Positions 27,680 to 37,535 of a stretch of DNA of 64,000 nt are shown in pieces (position 1 is the stretch's first letter; each line of letters starts with the position of its first letter). The position numbers and the translations under genes are program-made. Location of the stretch: NCBI RefSeq assembly GCF_007752135.1, contig NZ_CP036298.1, positions 806,001-870,000 on the forward strand, read 5' to 3'. Source of the DNA: Aureliella helgolandensis (GTDB lineage: Bacteria; Planctomycetota; Planctomycetia; Pirellulales; Pirellulaceae). The notes under the pieces are model-generated. The model had not been told where the DNA came from, did not search any database, and was given only the letters and a program-made list of their open reading frames with translations.

Positions 27680-28324
27680 AGGAATTCTCAACGAGGACGC
27701 GAGCGATAGACTGCTGAAAGGTTTATCGACGAGTGTTGTGTGGTTTGTAGTGGAAAAGACTATTTCTCCTAAAGCATTGGTTGAGGCGGTCCGCGCGACA
27801 GTGCTAATCCGTAAACTTCCCCTAGCACGCAAGCTAGACGCTGTGCCGGCCCCCCAAGTTTGAGGCTGCACGCCTATGGGTGGGGGAATGCTCAGGCACG
27901 CACATGAGAATGCTGGCTCATGCATTCCAGCAGAGATTCCCGCAGAGAGTGTCGCTGATTGGAGCGTCAGCGCGTCAATGGGAAAAGTGAGGCAGCGCAA
28001 TTAGATGCTTGCAGAGATGTGAATACGGTTTGAGCTGCCAGTTGTAACTTCCCAGCCCGTGGCCTGCCGCTTTTCGCGTAAATCCGGAAAAACTCGCGAG
28101 TCTTAGGGGGTTTCTGTAGTAGGTTTTGGATAGGGCCAATGGTTACGTGGCGGTAACCAACAGAGAGTCGCCGTGGGATTTAAACTCAACCGTGATTGGA
28201 ATGACTTGTTCCGCGATCACTAACGCCTAGCAGACCTCAGCGCCCAGTAGACCTCGTCGACTGTGGAACGACGCCAGTTTGCGATTGACCTCAACGCAAC
28301 ATTTTATCTCGCAAGGCAATATTC
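27680..28324. other. Divergent promoter region of the efflux operon and the prepilin gene
   Basis: 645 bases between the TolC-family start and the prepilin start. No gene is supported. The part nearest the TolC gene is an open-frame extension without coding character. An imperfect operator-like palindrome lies at 28140-28159 and is listed separately. Confidence 0.5.
28140..28159. promoter_or_regulatory. Palindromic site, possible operator
   Basis: TGGTTAC and GTAACCA form seven-base perfect arms around a six-base centre (GTGGCG), the geometry of a dimeric repressor or activator site. It lies 165 bases upstream of the prepilin start and about 460 bases upstream of the TolC-family gene. No regulator gene is nearby to support the assignment. 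Confidence 0.25.
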
Positions 28325-28699
28325 ATGACCAAGCCGTTTTCTTGCTCCATTCGAACTGGTTTCTCTTTGGTAGAAACAAGTGCCGCCGCGGTCATTATGA
28401 TTATTGTCGGTGCGGCGACGGTAGCGACGCTGAGCCCTCTGAGTGGCAATGCGTTAGAGAAGGCAGAATCTGAAAATCTTGCGAAACTCAATTGCATGGT
28501 GCAGGCGTACAACATTGAGACGGGCTTGTGGCCCGATGAGCAGCTCCATGCTCTGTACGAGGCCGATTACACTGCTGAACCTGAGAACGCGACTCCGTAT
28601 GGAGGATACTACCGCTGGGATGCAGATGCAAAGAGGGTTTACAATCCCAATCTTCCAGACGGAGCGTTGCGTCTAGAGACGCCATTCGAAGTGGAATGA
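28325..28699 (+). CDS. Orphan type IV prepilin-like protein
   Basis: 124 residues. The short basic leader ends in RTG and is followed by FSLVETSAAAVIMIIVGAATVATL, a textbook class III signal: cleavage after Gly12, Phe at +1, Glu at +5, then a long hydrophobic helix. The globular part is small and acidic, with TGLWPDEQLHALYEADYTAEPE and a Tyr-rich YGGYYRWDADAKRVYNPNLPDG close to the end, reminiscent of major pseudopilin C-termini. It would be processed by a prepilin peptidase and inserted into a type II secretion or type IV pilus fibre. No other pilus or secretion gene is in the window, so it works with machinery encoded elsewhere. Confidence 0.82.
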   Translation: MTKPFSCSIRTGFSLVETSAAAVIMIIVGAATVATLSPLSGNALEKAESENLAKLNCMVQAYNIETGLWPDEQLHALYEADYTAEPENATPYGGYYRWDADAKRVYNPNLPDGALRLETPFEVE

Positions 28700-28735
28700 C
28701 GCTGGCAGGCGGAGATGCATCGGCATTCCTCAAAG

Positions 28736-29968
28736 TCAGTTCGGCAAAATGCTCAGGTGTTGTGCCGCTCGCAAGACGGCGCAGGTGGCGTGCTGGCTCA
28801 TGAGGTGGACAAGTTGTTGTTCGTTCTCAATGACACCGATGCCTAAACTTTCTACGGTTTCCTTGCGGAGTTGCGAGACGAGATACACGTGGTGGTCCGC
28901 CAACGCTTCGAGTACGACAGACGCGGCCAGGGCGTCATCGTGAGCGTCTTTAGCTAGGCGTTTCGCGATATCTTCGGGGGTATCATGAGTTTCTCTGAGT
29001 CGTCGTAAGCCGCTGCCTACCGCTTCTACGAGATTGGAGCAGACGACAATGGAACCGCCTGGAGCAACGCATTGGTTCGCGTTGTAGAGTGCCCGCGCGA
29101 CGTTGTACCAACCATGTTGCGATGGCGCGCCATCGAGTAAGGCGACGACCAAGTCGGCCGGTTGGGCGTCGGCTTGCCAGAGCTTGTTCATGCGCGTTTG
29201 GCAAGCTTGTTCTAGCGGTTCTGTTTGCCCAGCTAGAATCTCTGCCACTTGGTTGCCTCCCGCAGGCACGACTTGGATGCCGAATAGCAAGCCAAGCCAC
29301 CAGGCAGCTTGATCGGCCCAATGCTTCAGCTGTTGATGTTCTTCAGCGTTCCCGAGTTTGGGCAAACTGTAGAAGTTGCCACGAGTCTTGCGATCGGAGA
29401 AAAGGGGGAAAACGCTAAACACCCCCATGTAGTCGAGGGCGGATGCGGGGCGGGCGCAGGTAATGGGGACGACTACATCGGCGTCAACAATTCGACGGTT
29501 TAGATAGATGGGATCCGACTCTTCATTGGCGGCCACGTAGGCGATCCCCTCTGGATTGTCTGGATCATGGCTTTCCACCGAGACCTTGGCTGAGATCTGC
29601 TCGTGCAGCCGCGCGGTCAGATCTTCCGCCACGCGCGTCTGATTGTCAGCCACCACCACATGCATATTGTGTGGTTCGGTCCCATGCTCAACAAACCACT
29701 TCAAGACTTCGCATACCACTTCGACTAGCGAGGGCAAGGAGGGGTCGACCGCGAAAACGACTTGGTCGTCGGGCATGACGGCGTCGGCCAAGGGCGGGAA
29801 ATCAATCGGCTGGCTTAAGGCTTGGGCAACTGCAGCGACCAAATCACCGCAGGGCTCAATGACCGGGGAGGGGAATTCTCCCATGCTGTTGGAGGCGGTC
29901 GAGTGCCATTTCTCAGCACCAAACTCTAGGGAAAAGGATGCGGGAATGGAGTGGGAACGCTGAGTCAT
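28736..29968 (-). CDS. LarA-type (lactate racemase N-terminal domain) protein
   Basis: 410 residues from ATG 29968. A frame extension upstream has no family character. The N-terminal part matches the DUF2088/LarA N-domain layout: DDQVVFAVDPSLPSLVEVVCEVLKWFVEHGTEPHNMHVVVADN and ADVVVPITCARPASALDYMG. The C-terminal half has an alpha/beta LarA-like fold with VVALLDGAPSQHGWYNVARAL and a helical end. True lactate racemase uses a nickel-pincer cofactor made by LarB, LarC and LarE, none of which is in the window, so racemase activity on lactate is not assumed; other 2-hydroxyacids are possible. The gene is divergent from the lipoprotein gene at 30163. Confidence 0.75.
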   Translation of the reverse strand: MTQRSHSIPASFSLEFGAEKWHSTASNSMGEFPSPVIEPCGDLVAAVAQALSQPIDFPPLADAVMPDDQVVFAVDPSLPSLVEVVCEVLKWFVEHGTEPHNMHVVVADNQTRVAEDLTARLHEQISAKVSVESHDPDNPEGIAYVAANEESDPIYLNRRIVDADVVVPITCARPASALDYMGVFSVFPLFSDRKTRGNFYSLPKLGNAEEHQQLKHWADQAAWWLGLLFGIQVVPAGGNQVAEILAGQTEPLEQACQTRMNKLWQADAQPADLVVALLDGAPSQHGWYNVARALYNANQCVAPGGSIVVCSNLVEAVGSGLRRLRETHDTPEDIAKRLAKDAHDDALAASVVLEALADHHVYLVSQLRKETVESLGIGVIENEQQLVHLMSQHATCAVLRAAQHLSILPN

Positions 29969-30162
29969 CTTGCCTACCGATATGCTGCTATTGACTCGAA
30001 GCAAGCCAATATTGCTCTGAAACTGACCTTTCTGGTAGTTAGGTGCATACCGTAACCCCAGAGGGAGCCTCGCCAATCCCAGCATTGTAGGCGAGACACT
30101 CGATTTCTGGCAGCGGACTGGCTTTCCCCAGCCCCCTTTCGAGCATTCAAGACGAGTCACCA

Positions 30163-32691
30163 ATGAATCCTCTTCAACTCCCATTACTGACGCTGCGGTC
30201 GCGATGTGCATTTCACGGCTGCGTACTGTGGTGCATGGTGATTGGCGGATTTCTATTGCCGGCTTGCGATCGCACCGACCAAGTCGTTCAAAGTTCGAGA
30301 GCCACCGGCGAAGTTCCGACGGGACAGCTGATTTCAACTTCCCAATCGCCCCGTGCGGCGTTGGAAGCCTGCATCGCGGCCTACGAAAATCTAACTCAAT
30401 ACCAAGACGCTGGATTCGTGCGGTTGCTGTATCGATTGGATGGACAGCCCGTCGAAGATCGCGCACCGCTTTCGGTTGCTTGGAAGAACACCGGTCAGCT
30501 TGGGTTTAGTGTGTACTCTTTGAAAGCCGGCCCCAGCGGTTCCCGCTGGCGTCTGCGTTTTGGAGACGAGCAGACGGCCCAAGATGAGCAGATCTTGAGC
30601 CGTGCTCTACCGCGTCAAGTGACGCTGTCTTGGTTGTTGGATGACCCGCTGGTCAGCGATCGGCTTTCCGCAGGCTTGGCCGGGTTTCCTCCGCAATTGG
30701 ATCTGTTGCTCGGAACGGAACCGCTCGCAAGCCTCGTGGATGACTCGGCACAACTCATCCTCCGAACTCCACAGGTTGTCGACGGGCGGCCCTGCCAAGT
30801 GCTGAGTATCCAACGCGGTAAGGTTGAGTATGTGATGTGGATCGATCAGGACTCACACCTCTTGCGGCGACTGCGAATTCCCAATGAGAATCTTGCGCCA
30901 GCGATGCTAGCCGATCAACGCGTCTCGGAAATACAATTGACCATTGAGTTGCCCGATATTCGTACTTCAGGCGATATTGATTGGGCGAACTTCACTCCGG
31001 AAATCAACGCACGGGACCGACTCGTAACTCATTTTGTCCCCCGGCCTCCTGCCATCGATACGACGCTCCTCGATCGCGAGCTTCCGCCTTTCACGATGCA
31101 GAATGAAGAGGGACAGGTGGTGGTGCAGTCGTCCACCATGAATCGAGATCGCAAAATTCTGGTGATGACTTGGTTGGCTGATCATCCCGCTTGCCGCGTC
31201 GCTGCGTCACAATTGAGTGTCATCGCACAGCAGTTGCGGTCGAGTGCACCTGAGGTTGCAGAGCGAATTCAATTCGTCTGTATCTGGGCTGCACCCACTC
31301 CACCGGCCGGCCTGACCTTTCCTGAGCTGCGCAAGTCTTGGGACATGCCAGGGATTTTTGCAGTGGATCGCAAGGCGATGGGACGCGATTTGTTTCGAGT
31401 CAACGAAGCACCGACACTGGTTGTCCTGGATGCCAACAATCGCTTGCAATTGCGAGAATTGCGAACCAACCCGGTCCTGGATCAACTACTACCTCGGCTT
31501 TTAGCCCAGATCGTCAGCGGAGAAAATATTGCACAGGCCGTTGTGCAACGCGCCCACGCAGAGCAGCTCCGCTATGCCGTCGAATTGCAATTGGCATCGG
31601 CCAGCGACAACCCGCGAGTCAACGACTCCATCCCCGAGAGCTACCAGCCTGCGCAGGTTCACCTCGCGGAAGTTAGTCAACAGGATTCCACGTCGGAATC
31701 GACGGCTACGACCGTGGATGCCAATCAGATGGTGTGGCAACTCCATGGCGATGGTCGCCTCGAACGGCAGTCGATTGTAGGGGACGCCGCAACATCCTTC
31801 ACGACTCCCTGGAAAACAGTTGCTGGAGCGATGCCTCGCATCCAAGTCTCTCAAGATACTCGGTATATCGCGCTGGCTGAGCGAGATACGAATCACCTTG
31901 AAATCTTCGATTCGCAATCCGAGCAAAACCGAAAAATCGAATTGCCATTGAACTCCACGATCGTCGATCTTCGCTGGCTCGCGATGCATGGGACCCGCTC
32001 TCCACGCTTGGCGGTTGTGACCAGAGATGCGAAAACGATCCTCTTGGATCCCAAGAACCGTGAGCAGTTGAGTGGGGACAGCGCAGTGAAACCTGCGGCG
32101 ATCATTTCACATGCCTCAGCGGATTCGCTGGTTGAAGGCTACGTCGTGTTGGAAAACGGCAAGGTCGAACCGCTTCAGCTCTCCCGAGATTCCACGGAGT
32201 CGGCTCCCGCTTTGCCGGGACGTCCCATCGCACATACACGCACTTCCGCACCACCGATGAACGGTACCGCGGGAGCAGCAGCCGTTCAGGCAGAGCTGGA
32301 TTTTTTGCCGGCGGCGGGGCCTTGGCTCCCCGCTCGGGATGTCCGTTCCGGATCGGTATTGGCCCGAGGCTGGCTTGCGGCAGAGGAGCCAGCCCTGTTT
32401 TTGTTGGACCAATCTCTCACGCCTCGCTGGCACTATCGCATGCCGATTATCGACACTTCGAACGCCTGGCCAATGATTGCCGAGGGACTCGATCCGGCTT
32501 CAGGGCAAACGGTATGGGGCATTGTCGAAGACCAACGCACCGTCCATCTACTGCGAGCGGATGGGATCGGCCGAGATCACTTTCGTGTGTCTGAGCCCAT
32601 CACGGGCATCGCCATCGTGCCCAGCGGAGACCGTCTGATTCTACGGATCGTGCACCGGTCTAAGGCCATCAACTATTCAATGAGTTGGTAG
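30163..32691 (+). CDS. Large modular lipoprotein with thioredoxin-like domain
   Basis: 842 residues. A lipoprotein signal ends in FLLPAC. Residues about 60-290 form a LolA/DUF2092-like beta-rich domain (YQDAGFVRLLYRLDGQPVEDRAPLSVAWKN, with QVVDGRPCQVLSIQRGKVEYVMWIDQDSHLLRRL). Residues about 305-450 form a thioredoxin-like domain of the TlpA/redoxin type (LPPFTMQNEEGQ, KILVMTWLADHPACRVAASQL, cis-Pro at EAPTLVVLD) in which the CxxC motif is lost: only one Cys remains. The rest is a propeller-like C-terminal part that seems to read out values (TRYIALAERDTNHLEIFDSQ, LAVVTRDAKTILLD). The combination suggests binding rather than disulfide chemistry. No specific function can be given. It ends 19 bases before the convergent esterase gene. 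Confidence 0.75.
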   Translation: MNPLQLPLLTLRSRCAFHGCVLWCMVIGGFLLPACDRTDQVVQSSRATGEVPTGQLISTSQSPRAALEACIAAYENLTQYQDAGFVRLLYRLDGQPVEDRAPLSVAWKNTGQLGFSVYSLKAGPSGSRWRLRFGDEQTAQDEQILSRALPRQVTLSWLLDDPLVSDRLSAGLAGFPPQLDLLLGTEPLASLVDDSAQLILRTPQVVDGRPCQVLSIQRGKVEYVMWIDQDSHLLRRLRIPNENLAPAMLADQRVSEIQLTIELPDIRTSGDIDWANFTPEINARDRLVTHFVPRPPAIDTTLLDRELPPFTMQNEEGQVVVQSSTMNRDRKILVMTWLADHPACRVAASQLSVIAQQLRSSAPEVAERIQFVCIWAAPTPPAGLTFPELRKSWDMPGIFAVDRKAMGRDLFRVNEAPTLVVLDANNRLQLRELRTNPVLDQLLPRLLAQIVSGENIAQAVVQRAHAEQLRYAVELQLASASDNPRVNDSIPESYQPAQVHLAEVSQQDSTSESTATTVDANQMVWQLHGDGRLERQSIVGDAATSFTTPWKTVAGAMPRIQVSQDTRYIALAERDTNHLEIFDSQSEQNRKIELPLNSTIVDLRWLAMHGTRSPRLAVVTRDAKTILLDPKNREQLSGDSAVKPAAIISHASADSLVEGYVVLENGKVEPLQLSRDSTESAPALPGRPIAHTRTSAPPMNGTAGAAAVQAELDFLPAAGPWLPARDVRSGSVLARGWLAAEEPALFLLDQSLTPRWHYRMPIIDTSNAWPMIAEGLDPASGQTVWGIVEDQRTVHLLRADGIGRDHFRVSEPITGIAIVPSGDRLILRIVHRSKAINYSMSW

Positions 32692-32710
32692 TGTCCTAGG
32701 CTGCGTTCCA

Positions 32711-33961
32711 TCATGGCCGCGGCGTCTGTTCGGCATCTTCCTCACTGGACGTGGTGTCGTTGCCCAAGGCAAACACGTAGAGGATGCTCGGATTGCTCGG
32801 TACAAAATCATTGTCTGAGCAGACGAGCAGAGTGCGCCGGCCATCCTGCAGTCGTGGTCCGAACGCCAGGCCTTCGATCTTTTCCGGCATCTCGTCACCA
32901 GCCAAGCCGAAGGTGGGATCGAGCATGTCGATGTAGACCTGCTTAGCGACCGGCAGAATTGCAGCTGGTAATTCGTGGGAGGGCAACCGTTCGATCTTGG
33001 AAACATCCGTGGCTGTGGACGTATCGATCAGCATGATGTGCTTGACCTTGGCGTCAGCCCCTGCCTTCCCATCGCGTTCAATGGTCAAGAATCGATGTTC
33101 GTCGAGTGCCAGGATTTCATTCAGCTTGTTGGACTCCAGATCGAGTTGATACACGAATTGGCGTCCCAGTGTTCCGTCGCTGGCGTGAATTTCAAGCATG
33201 CGACAGTTCACTCCTTCAAACCAGCCCGTTTCGGTGCGATGGCTGTCTTGCATGAGTGGACGTTGGAGCAGGCTTACCAAAGTACCTTGGGGCGTGATCG
33301 CGAGGCCTTCCAAGCCGTTGTTGTTGAGGCGACCGGTGGGATTCATGGCCCCCTCCTCGTCTCGATCGGCGGATGGATATTGGATTCGCCAGTCAGTCGG
33401 CACGGCGAACCGGCGCAGCTCGCGGCCTGTGGGAGAGAATTCAATTAAGTCGGGGCCGTATTCATCGGAGACTACCCAGTTCTCTCCAAGTCTGCGAATA
33501 CCCTCTGCGTCGAAGCGACCCGCCAAGTGCTGCGTGGGCTCAAAACCTGCGGCTAATCCCGTGAACTGCCGCCTTTGTGGGTCGGTGAATAATCGCGTGC
33601 CTACTAGGGTGAGCGTTACCGGATCCTTGGCTCCCTCCTGAATGTGCAATTGGAATTCGTGGAATCGGCAACGGTAGTCGACGGCGCCGTCTAGCGGGCC
33701 GCGGTCGCTCAGGAGTACGCATTGGTGGTCACCCCAATATTCAACAGCTGAGAATCCTCCCAATAGATTGTGGGGCACTCCCTCTGCCAGCGGATTGGAA
33801 GCCTTGGAAAGGTCCAGGGCTTGGCCCGAAATGCTTGCTTTCCCGATCAACTCGACGGCACACTGCGCAACGGCTGCCTGAGGTGGAATTGCGAGCAAAA
33901 TGCTGCAGACTCCCCATGCTAGCGAGGCGACTTTGAAGCGTTTGGGGGGCTGGGTGAACAT
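32711..33961 (-). CDS. Phytase-like esterase domain protein, exported
   Basis: 416 residues with an N-terminal signal peptide (about 10-33, ending PPQAAVAQ). The body matches the esterase-like activity of phytase family: FSAVEYWGDHQCVLLSDRGPLDG, AGRFDAEGIRRLGENWVVSDEYGPDLIEFSPTG and NNNGLEGLAITPQGTLVSLLQRPL, each a blade strand of a propeller with conserved acidic residues. Members hydrolyse or bind phosphate esters, but many are uncharacterised. The C-terminus is short and acidic. The gene is alone on its strand and convergent with the modular lipoprotein. Confidence 0.85.
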   Translation of the reverse strand: MFTQPPKRFKVASLAWGVCSILLAIPPQAAVAQCAVELIGKASISGQALDLSKASNPLAEGVPHNLLGGFSAVEYWGDHQCVLLSDRGPLDGAVDYRCRFHEFQLHIQEGAKDPVTLTLVGTRLFTDPQRRQFTGLAAGFEPTQHLAGRFDAEGIRRLGENWVVSDEYGPDLIEFSPTGRELRRFAVPTDWRIQYPSADRDEEGAMNPTGRLNNNGLEGLAITPQGTLVSLLQRPLMQDSHRTETGWFEGVNCRMLEIHASDGTLGRQFVYQLDLESNKLNEILALDEHRFLTIERDGKAGADAKVKHIMLIDTSTATDVSKIERLPSHELPAAILPVAKQVYIDMLDPTFGLAGDEMPEKIEGLAFGPRLQDGRRTLLVCSDNDFVPSNPSILYVFALGNDTTSSEEDAEQTPRP

Positions 33962-34161
33962 GGGTTGTTGGGATCCGAGATAAGGTAGAATTGACGTTCT
34001 TGCGTACGAAGAGCCGTGTTGCCGGAGAGCCTCTTGCTGTGCAGGGTATTGTCTTGATCGGCAAGCACCCTGCTGTTTAGTTTCGGCGAAGGTTTCGTGA
34101 AGATTGCTCAGCCTGGGTCCGTCAGTAACGTGATTTTGTCAATGAAGGTTTAGTTTGCAGT

Positions 34162-37100
34162 ATGCCGAGTTTTCCCAACTATATCGAGCTGCACTGCAAA
34201 TCCAATTTCTCGTTTCTGGAAGGGGCTTCGCATGCAGACGAACTCATGGAGCGGGCGGCAGAACTCGGCTACGCGGGGCTTGCGATTACCGACCGCAATT
34301 CACTCGCAGGAATCGTCCGAGCACATGCCGCAGCCAAGGATGCCAACCTCCCGCTGATTGTTGGAGCGGAGTTGCATCCGGTAGATGGTCCGCCGGTGGT
34401 TGTCTGGCCAAGCGACATTGCGGCCTACAAGCGTTTGTGCCGCATTATTACGCGAGGTCGCTTGCGGCGTGAGAAGGGTGCATGCGAAATTAGCTGGACG
34501 GATATTGTCGAGCTGGGCGAGGGTTTGCTGGCCGGACTCCTGCTCCGGCAACCGGTCGTCGACGAATTGCCTCCGGCCGACATGCAATACTTCTCGGATG
34601 ATGAGGTGTTGCCCTGGGAGAAGTCTGGTCCCCTGCCCTCTCCGGCTCCCGTGCCCGCCGGTGGTCTCCAGGCTGCCTCGCATGCCGCCGACCTCTTAGG
34701 CGATATCGACTCTGCAGAGGAGATCGGTTTTGCTCTCCCGGCGGTCGATTTCGATGTGCGTGAGGATGCGGGCTGGTTAGCCTGGCTCAACTGGTTCCGC
34801 CAACATTTCGGGGATCGGGGGTACCTCTGCGTGGCGCTCCACCGTGGAGTTGATGATCAAGAGCTGGTGCGCCGCATGCGCAGGCTGAGTGAGTCCTCCC
34901 AAGTGCCGCTGGTGGCAACAGGGGATGTTTTCTATCACACGAGCGAACGTTCACTATTGCACGATTGTTTGCTGGCGACGCGTTTTGCGACGACGATCGA
35001 TCGCGTCTCCACGCAACGCTCTAGCAATTCGTTGCATCACCTGCGGCCAACGACTGAGATTGCGCGGATGTTTCAAAGCATCCCTGAGGCGTTGGAGCGA
35101 ACGCGCGAGATTGCCAACCGAATTGATTTCAGTTTAGAGCAGTTGCGCTACCAGTACCCAACCGAGCTGGCCCCCAACGGCATGCCTCCCATCGACTATC
35201 TCAAAAGGTTGACTTGGGAGGGAGCAAAGCAGCGGTATCCCGCGGGCGTACCTGAAAAGATTATCGATCTATTGCGTCACGAAATGCGGTTGATTGAAGA
35301 ATTGCGGTACGAAGCCTATTTCCTAACAGTCTGGGATTTAGTCCGCTTTGCTCGCAGCCGGGACATACTTTGCCAGGGACGCGGATCGGCTGCCAATAGT
35401 GTGGTTTGCTATTGCCTGGGCGTAACCTCGGTGGACCCCAACCAACTCGATCTGCTCTTCGAGCGGTTCTTAAGTCGCGAACGTAACGAAGCACCTGATA
35501 TCGATATTGATTTTGAACATCAGCGACGTGAAGAGGTGCTGCAATATATTTATGAGAAGTATGGACGGCACCGCGCAGGCATGACGGCCACTGTTATTCG
35601 CTACCGTACGAAATCGACGATTCGTGATGTGGGCAGAGCCCTGGGGATCTCACTGGATCAGATTGATACGCTGAGCAAATTGGTGGATGCCCGGCTGAGT
35701 GAAGGGACGCTAGCCGATCGAGCGCGCGAAAGCGGGCTGCTGCCCGATTCGGAGATTGGGAAACGCTTTCTGTATTTGGTGGAGAATCTTCACGGATTCC
35801 CACGCCACCTTTCGCAGCATGTGGGTGGAATGGTCATGACCCAAGACTGGCTATGCGAACTATGTCCACTGGAGAATGCCTCCATGGAGGGTAGGACCGT
35901 CATTGAATGGGACAAGGATGACCTGGACGAGCTGGGGATCTTGAAAGTCGACTGCCTCTCGCTGGGAATGTTGAGTGCGATTCATCGAGCGTTTGACTTG
36001 TTGGAGAAATACTACGCGCGTCCCATGACATTGGCGACGGTTCCAGAGCAGGATGATGATGTTTACGCAATGATTTGCCGCGCCGATACCATTGGCGTGT
36101 TTCAGATCGAAAGCCGTGCGCAGATGAGTATGCTCCCGCGACTCCGGCCCGCTTGCTTCTACGATCTGGTGATCGAAGTGGCCATCGTCCGACCGGGGCC
36201 GATTCAGGGCGACATGGTCCATCCCTACCTCAAGGCCCGCCGTTCCGGAATACAGCCGGAGTACCCCACGGAGGAGATTCGCCAGGTTTTAGCGAAAACG
36301 ATGGGGGTGCCGATATTCCAAGAGCAGGCGATGCGGCTAGCCGTGGTCGCGGCAGGTTTTACACCGGGGGAGGCCGACCAATTGCGAAGAGCCATGGCGG
36401 CATGGCGGCGACCGGGGTTGATCGAGCAATTCCATACCAAGCTGTTGGAAGGGATGAAGGCTCGTGGGCTGTCCCTAGAATTTGCTGAGCGAGTCTATTC
36501 CCAGCTCAAAGGGTTTGGCGAATATGGTTTCCCTGAGTCGCATGCAGCCAGCTTTGCACTGCTGGTCTATGTATCTTGCTGGTTGAAGCATCACTATCCT
36601 GCCGTGTTTTGCGTAGCGGTCCTCAATAGTCAACCGATGGGCTTCTACGCGCCTGCACAGCTCGTCCGGGATGCACGCGAGCATGGAGTCACGGTCGTTG
36701 GCGTGGACGTGAATGCCAGCAACTGGGAGTGTACGCTTGAGCCGTTGCCGAACGGGGAGTCTCGTGAATTCCAAATTCGACTAGGGCTCTGCATGATTCG
36801 TGGGCTTGCCCAGCAAGTCGGGCAGCAAGTCGTTCAAGCCAGGCAGACGGGGGCATTTCTTGACTTGGCGGATTTCGCGCGACGGACTCGACTGGGGCGC
36901 GCCGCCGTTACTAGCTTGGCCGAAGCGGGGGGCCTGAGTACCTTGACCGGAAATCGTCGCGCCGCGTACTGGCAATCGTTGGCGCAAGAGAAATCGCCTC
37001 GCGAACTAAGCCTCTTCGAAGCCACCGGCGCAGATATCGATGACTCGATTCCCGATTCCCTGCTGGAGATGCAAGAGATTGAAGAGGTCTACGCCGACTA

Positions 37101-37491
37101 CGAAACCACCGGTCTGTCGCTGCGAGCTCATCCCGTCTCCTTTGTGCGTGAACAGTTATCCCGGTTGCAGGTCACAACAGCGGCAGGGATGAAAGCAGTC
37201 GAAGATGGAGAGGCTATTCGCGTAGCAGGCCTAGTACTCATGCGGCAGCGTCCTAGTACCGCAAAGGGAATCACCTTCGTGACGCTCGAAGATGAAACCG
37301 GTTCAATGAACCTCGTGCTTCGTCAAGCGATTTGGGAAAGACACTATAAAATCGCCCGTCGCTCCAATGCTTGGCTGGTAAACGGTATATTGGAGAACCG
37401 TGAAGGGATCGTGCATGTTGTCGTGGGCCGCATCGACGACCTTTCCCAGCAGGTCTCCGGACTCGCTCTCCGAAGCCGCGATTTTCATTGA
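34162..37491 (+). CDS. dnaE2: Error-prone DNA polymerase DnaE2
   Basis: 1109 residues, the usual length of DnaE2 (DnaE1 is longer). It opens with a PHP domain (YIELHCKSNFSFLEGASHADELMERAAELGY, LAITDRNSLAG). The polymerase core contains the conserved GRGSAANSVVCYCLGVT and the catalytic Asp motif APDIDIDFEHQRREEVLQYI, then RHLSQHVGGMVM and the beta-binding and OB-fold region (IRVAGLVLMRQRPSTAKGITFVTLEDETG) at the C-terminus. DnaE2 makes translesion and mutagenic synthesis, usually with ImuA' and ImuB. Neither is adjacent here, and no clear LexA site is visible in the 200 bases upstream. The next gene starts 44 bases downstream. Confidence 0.95.
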   Translation: MPSFPNYIELHCKSNFSFLEGASHADELMERAAELGYAGLAITDRNSLAGIVRAHAAAKDANLPLIVGAELHPVDGPPVVVWPSDIAAYKRLCRIITRGRLRREKGACEISWTDIVELGEGLLAGLLLRQPVVDELPPADMQYFSDDEVLPWEKSGPLPSPAPVPAGGLQAASHAADLLGDIDSAEEIGFALPAVDFDVREDAGWLAWLNWFRQHFGDRGYLCVALHRGVDDQELVRRMRRLSESSQVPLVATGDVFYHTSERSLLHDCLLATRFATTIDRVSTQRSSNSLHHLRPTTEIARMFQSIPEALERTREIANRIDFSLEQLRYQYPTELAPNGMPPIDYLKRLTWEGAKQRYPAGVPEKIIDLLRHEMRLIEELRYEAYFLTVWDLVRFARSRDILCQGRGSAANSVVCYCLGVTSVDPNQLDLLFERFLSRERNEAPDIDIDFEHQRREEVLQYIYEKYGRHRAGMTATVIRYRTKSTIRDVGRALGISLDQIDTLSKLVDARLSEGTLADRARESGLLPDSEIGKRFLYLVENLHGFPRHLSQHVGGMVMTQDWLCELCPLENASMEGRTVIEWDKDDLDELGILKVDCLSLGMLSAIHRAFDLLEKYYARPMTLATVPEQDDDVYAMICRADTIGVFQIESRAQMSMLPRLRPACFYDLVIEVAIVRPGPIQGDMVHPYLKARRSGIQPEYPTEEIRQVLAKTMGVPIFQEQAMRLAVVAAGFTPGEADQLRRAMAAWRRPGLIEQFHTKLLEGMKARGLSLEFAERVYSQLKGFGEYGFPESHAASFALLVYVSCWLKHHYPAVFCVAVLNSQPMGFYAPAQLVRDAREHGVTVVGVDVNASNWECTLEPLPNGESREFQIRLGLCMIRGLAQQVGQQVVQARQTGAFLDLADFARRTRLGRAAVTSLAEAGGLSTLTGNRRAAYWQSLAQEKSPRELSLFEATGADIDDSIPDSLLEMQEIEEVYADYETTGLSLRAHPVSFVREQLSRLQVTTAAGMKAVEDGEAIRVAGLVLMRQRPSTAKGITFVTLEDETGSMNLVLRQAIWERHYKIARRSNAWLVNGILENREGIVHVVVGRIDDLSQQVSGLALRSRDFH

Positions 37492-37535
37492 GTCGCTTCA
37501 GATTCCTCTGAGGCATCGAGTCCTAGGAGAATGCA

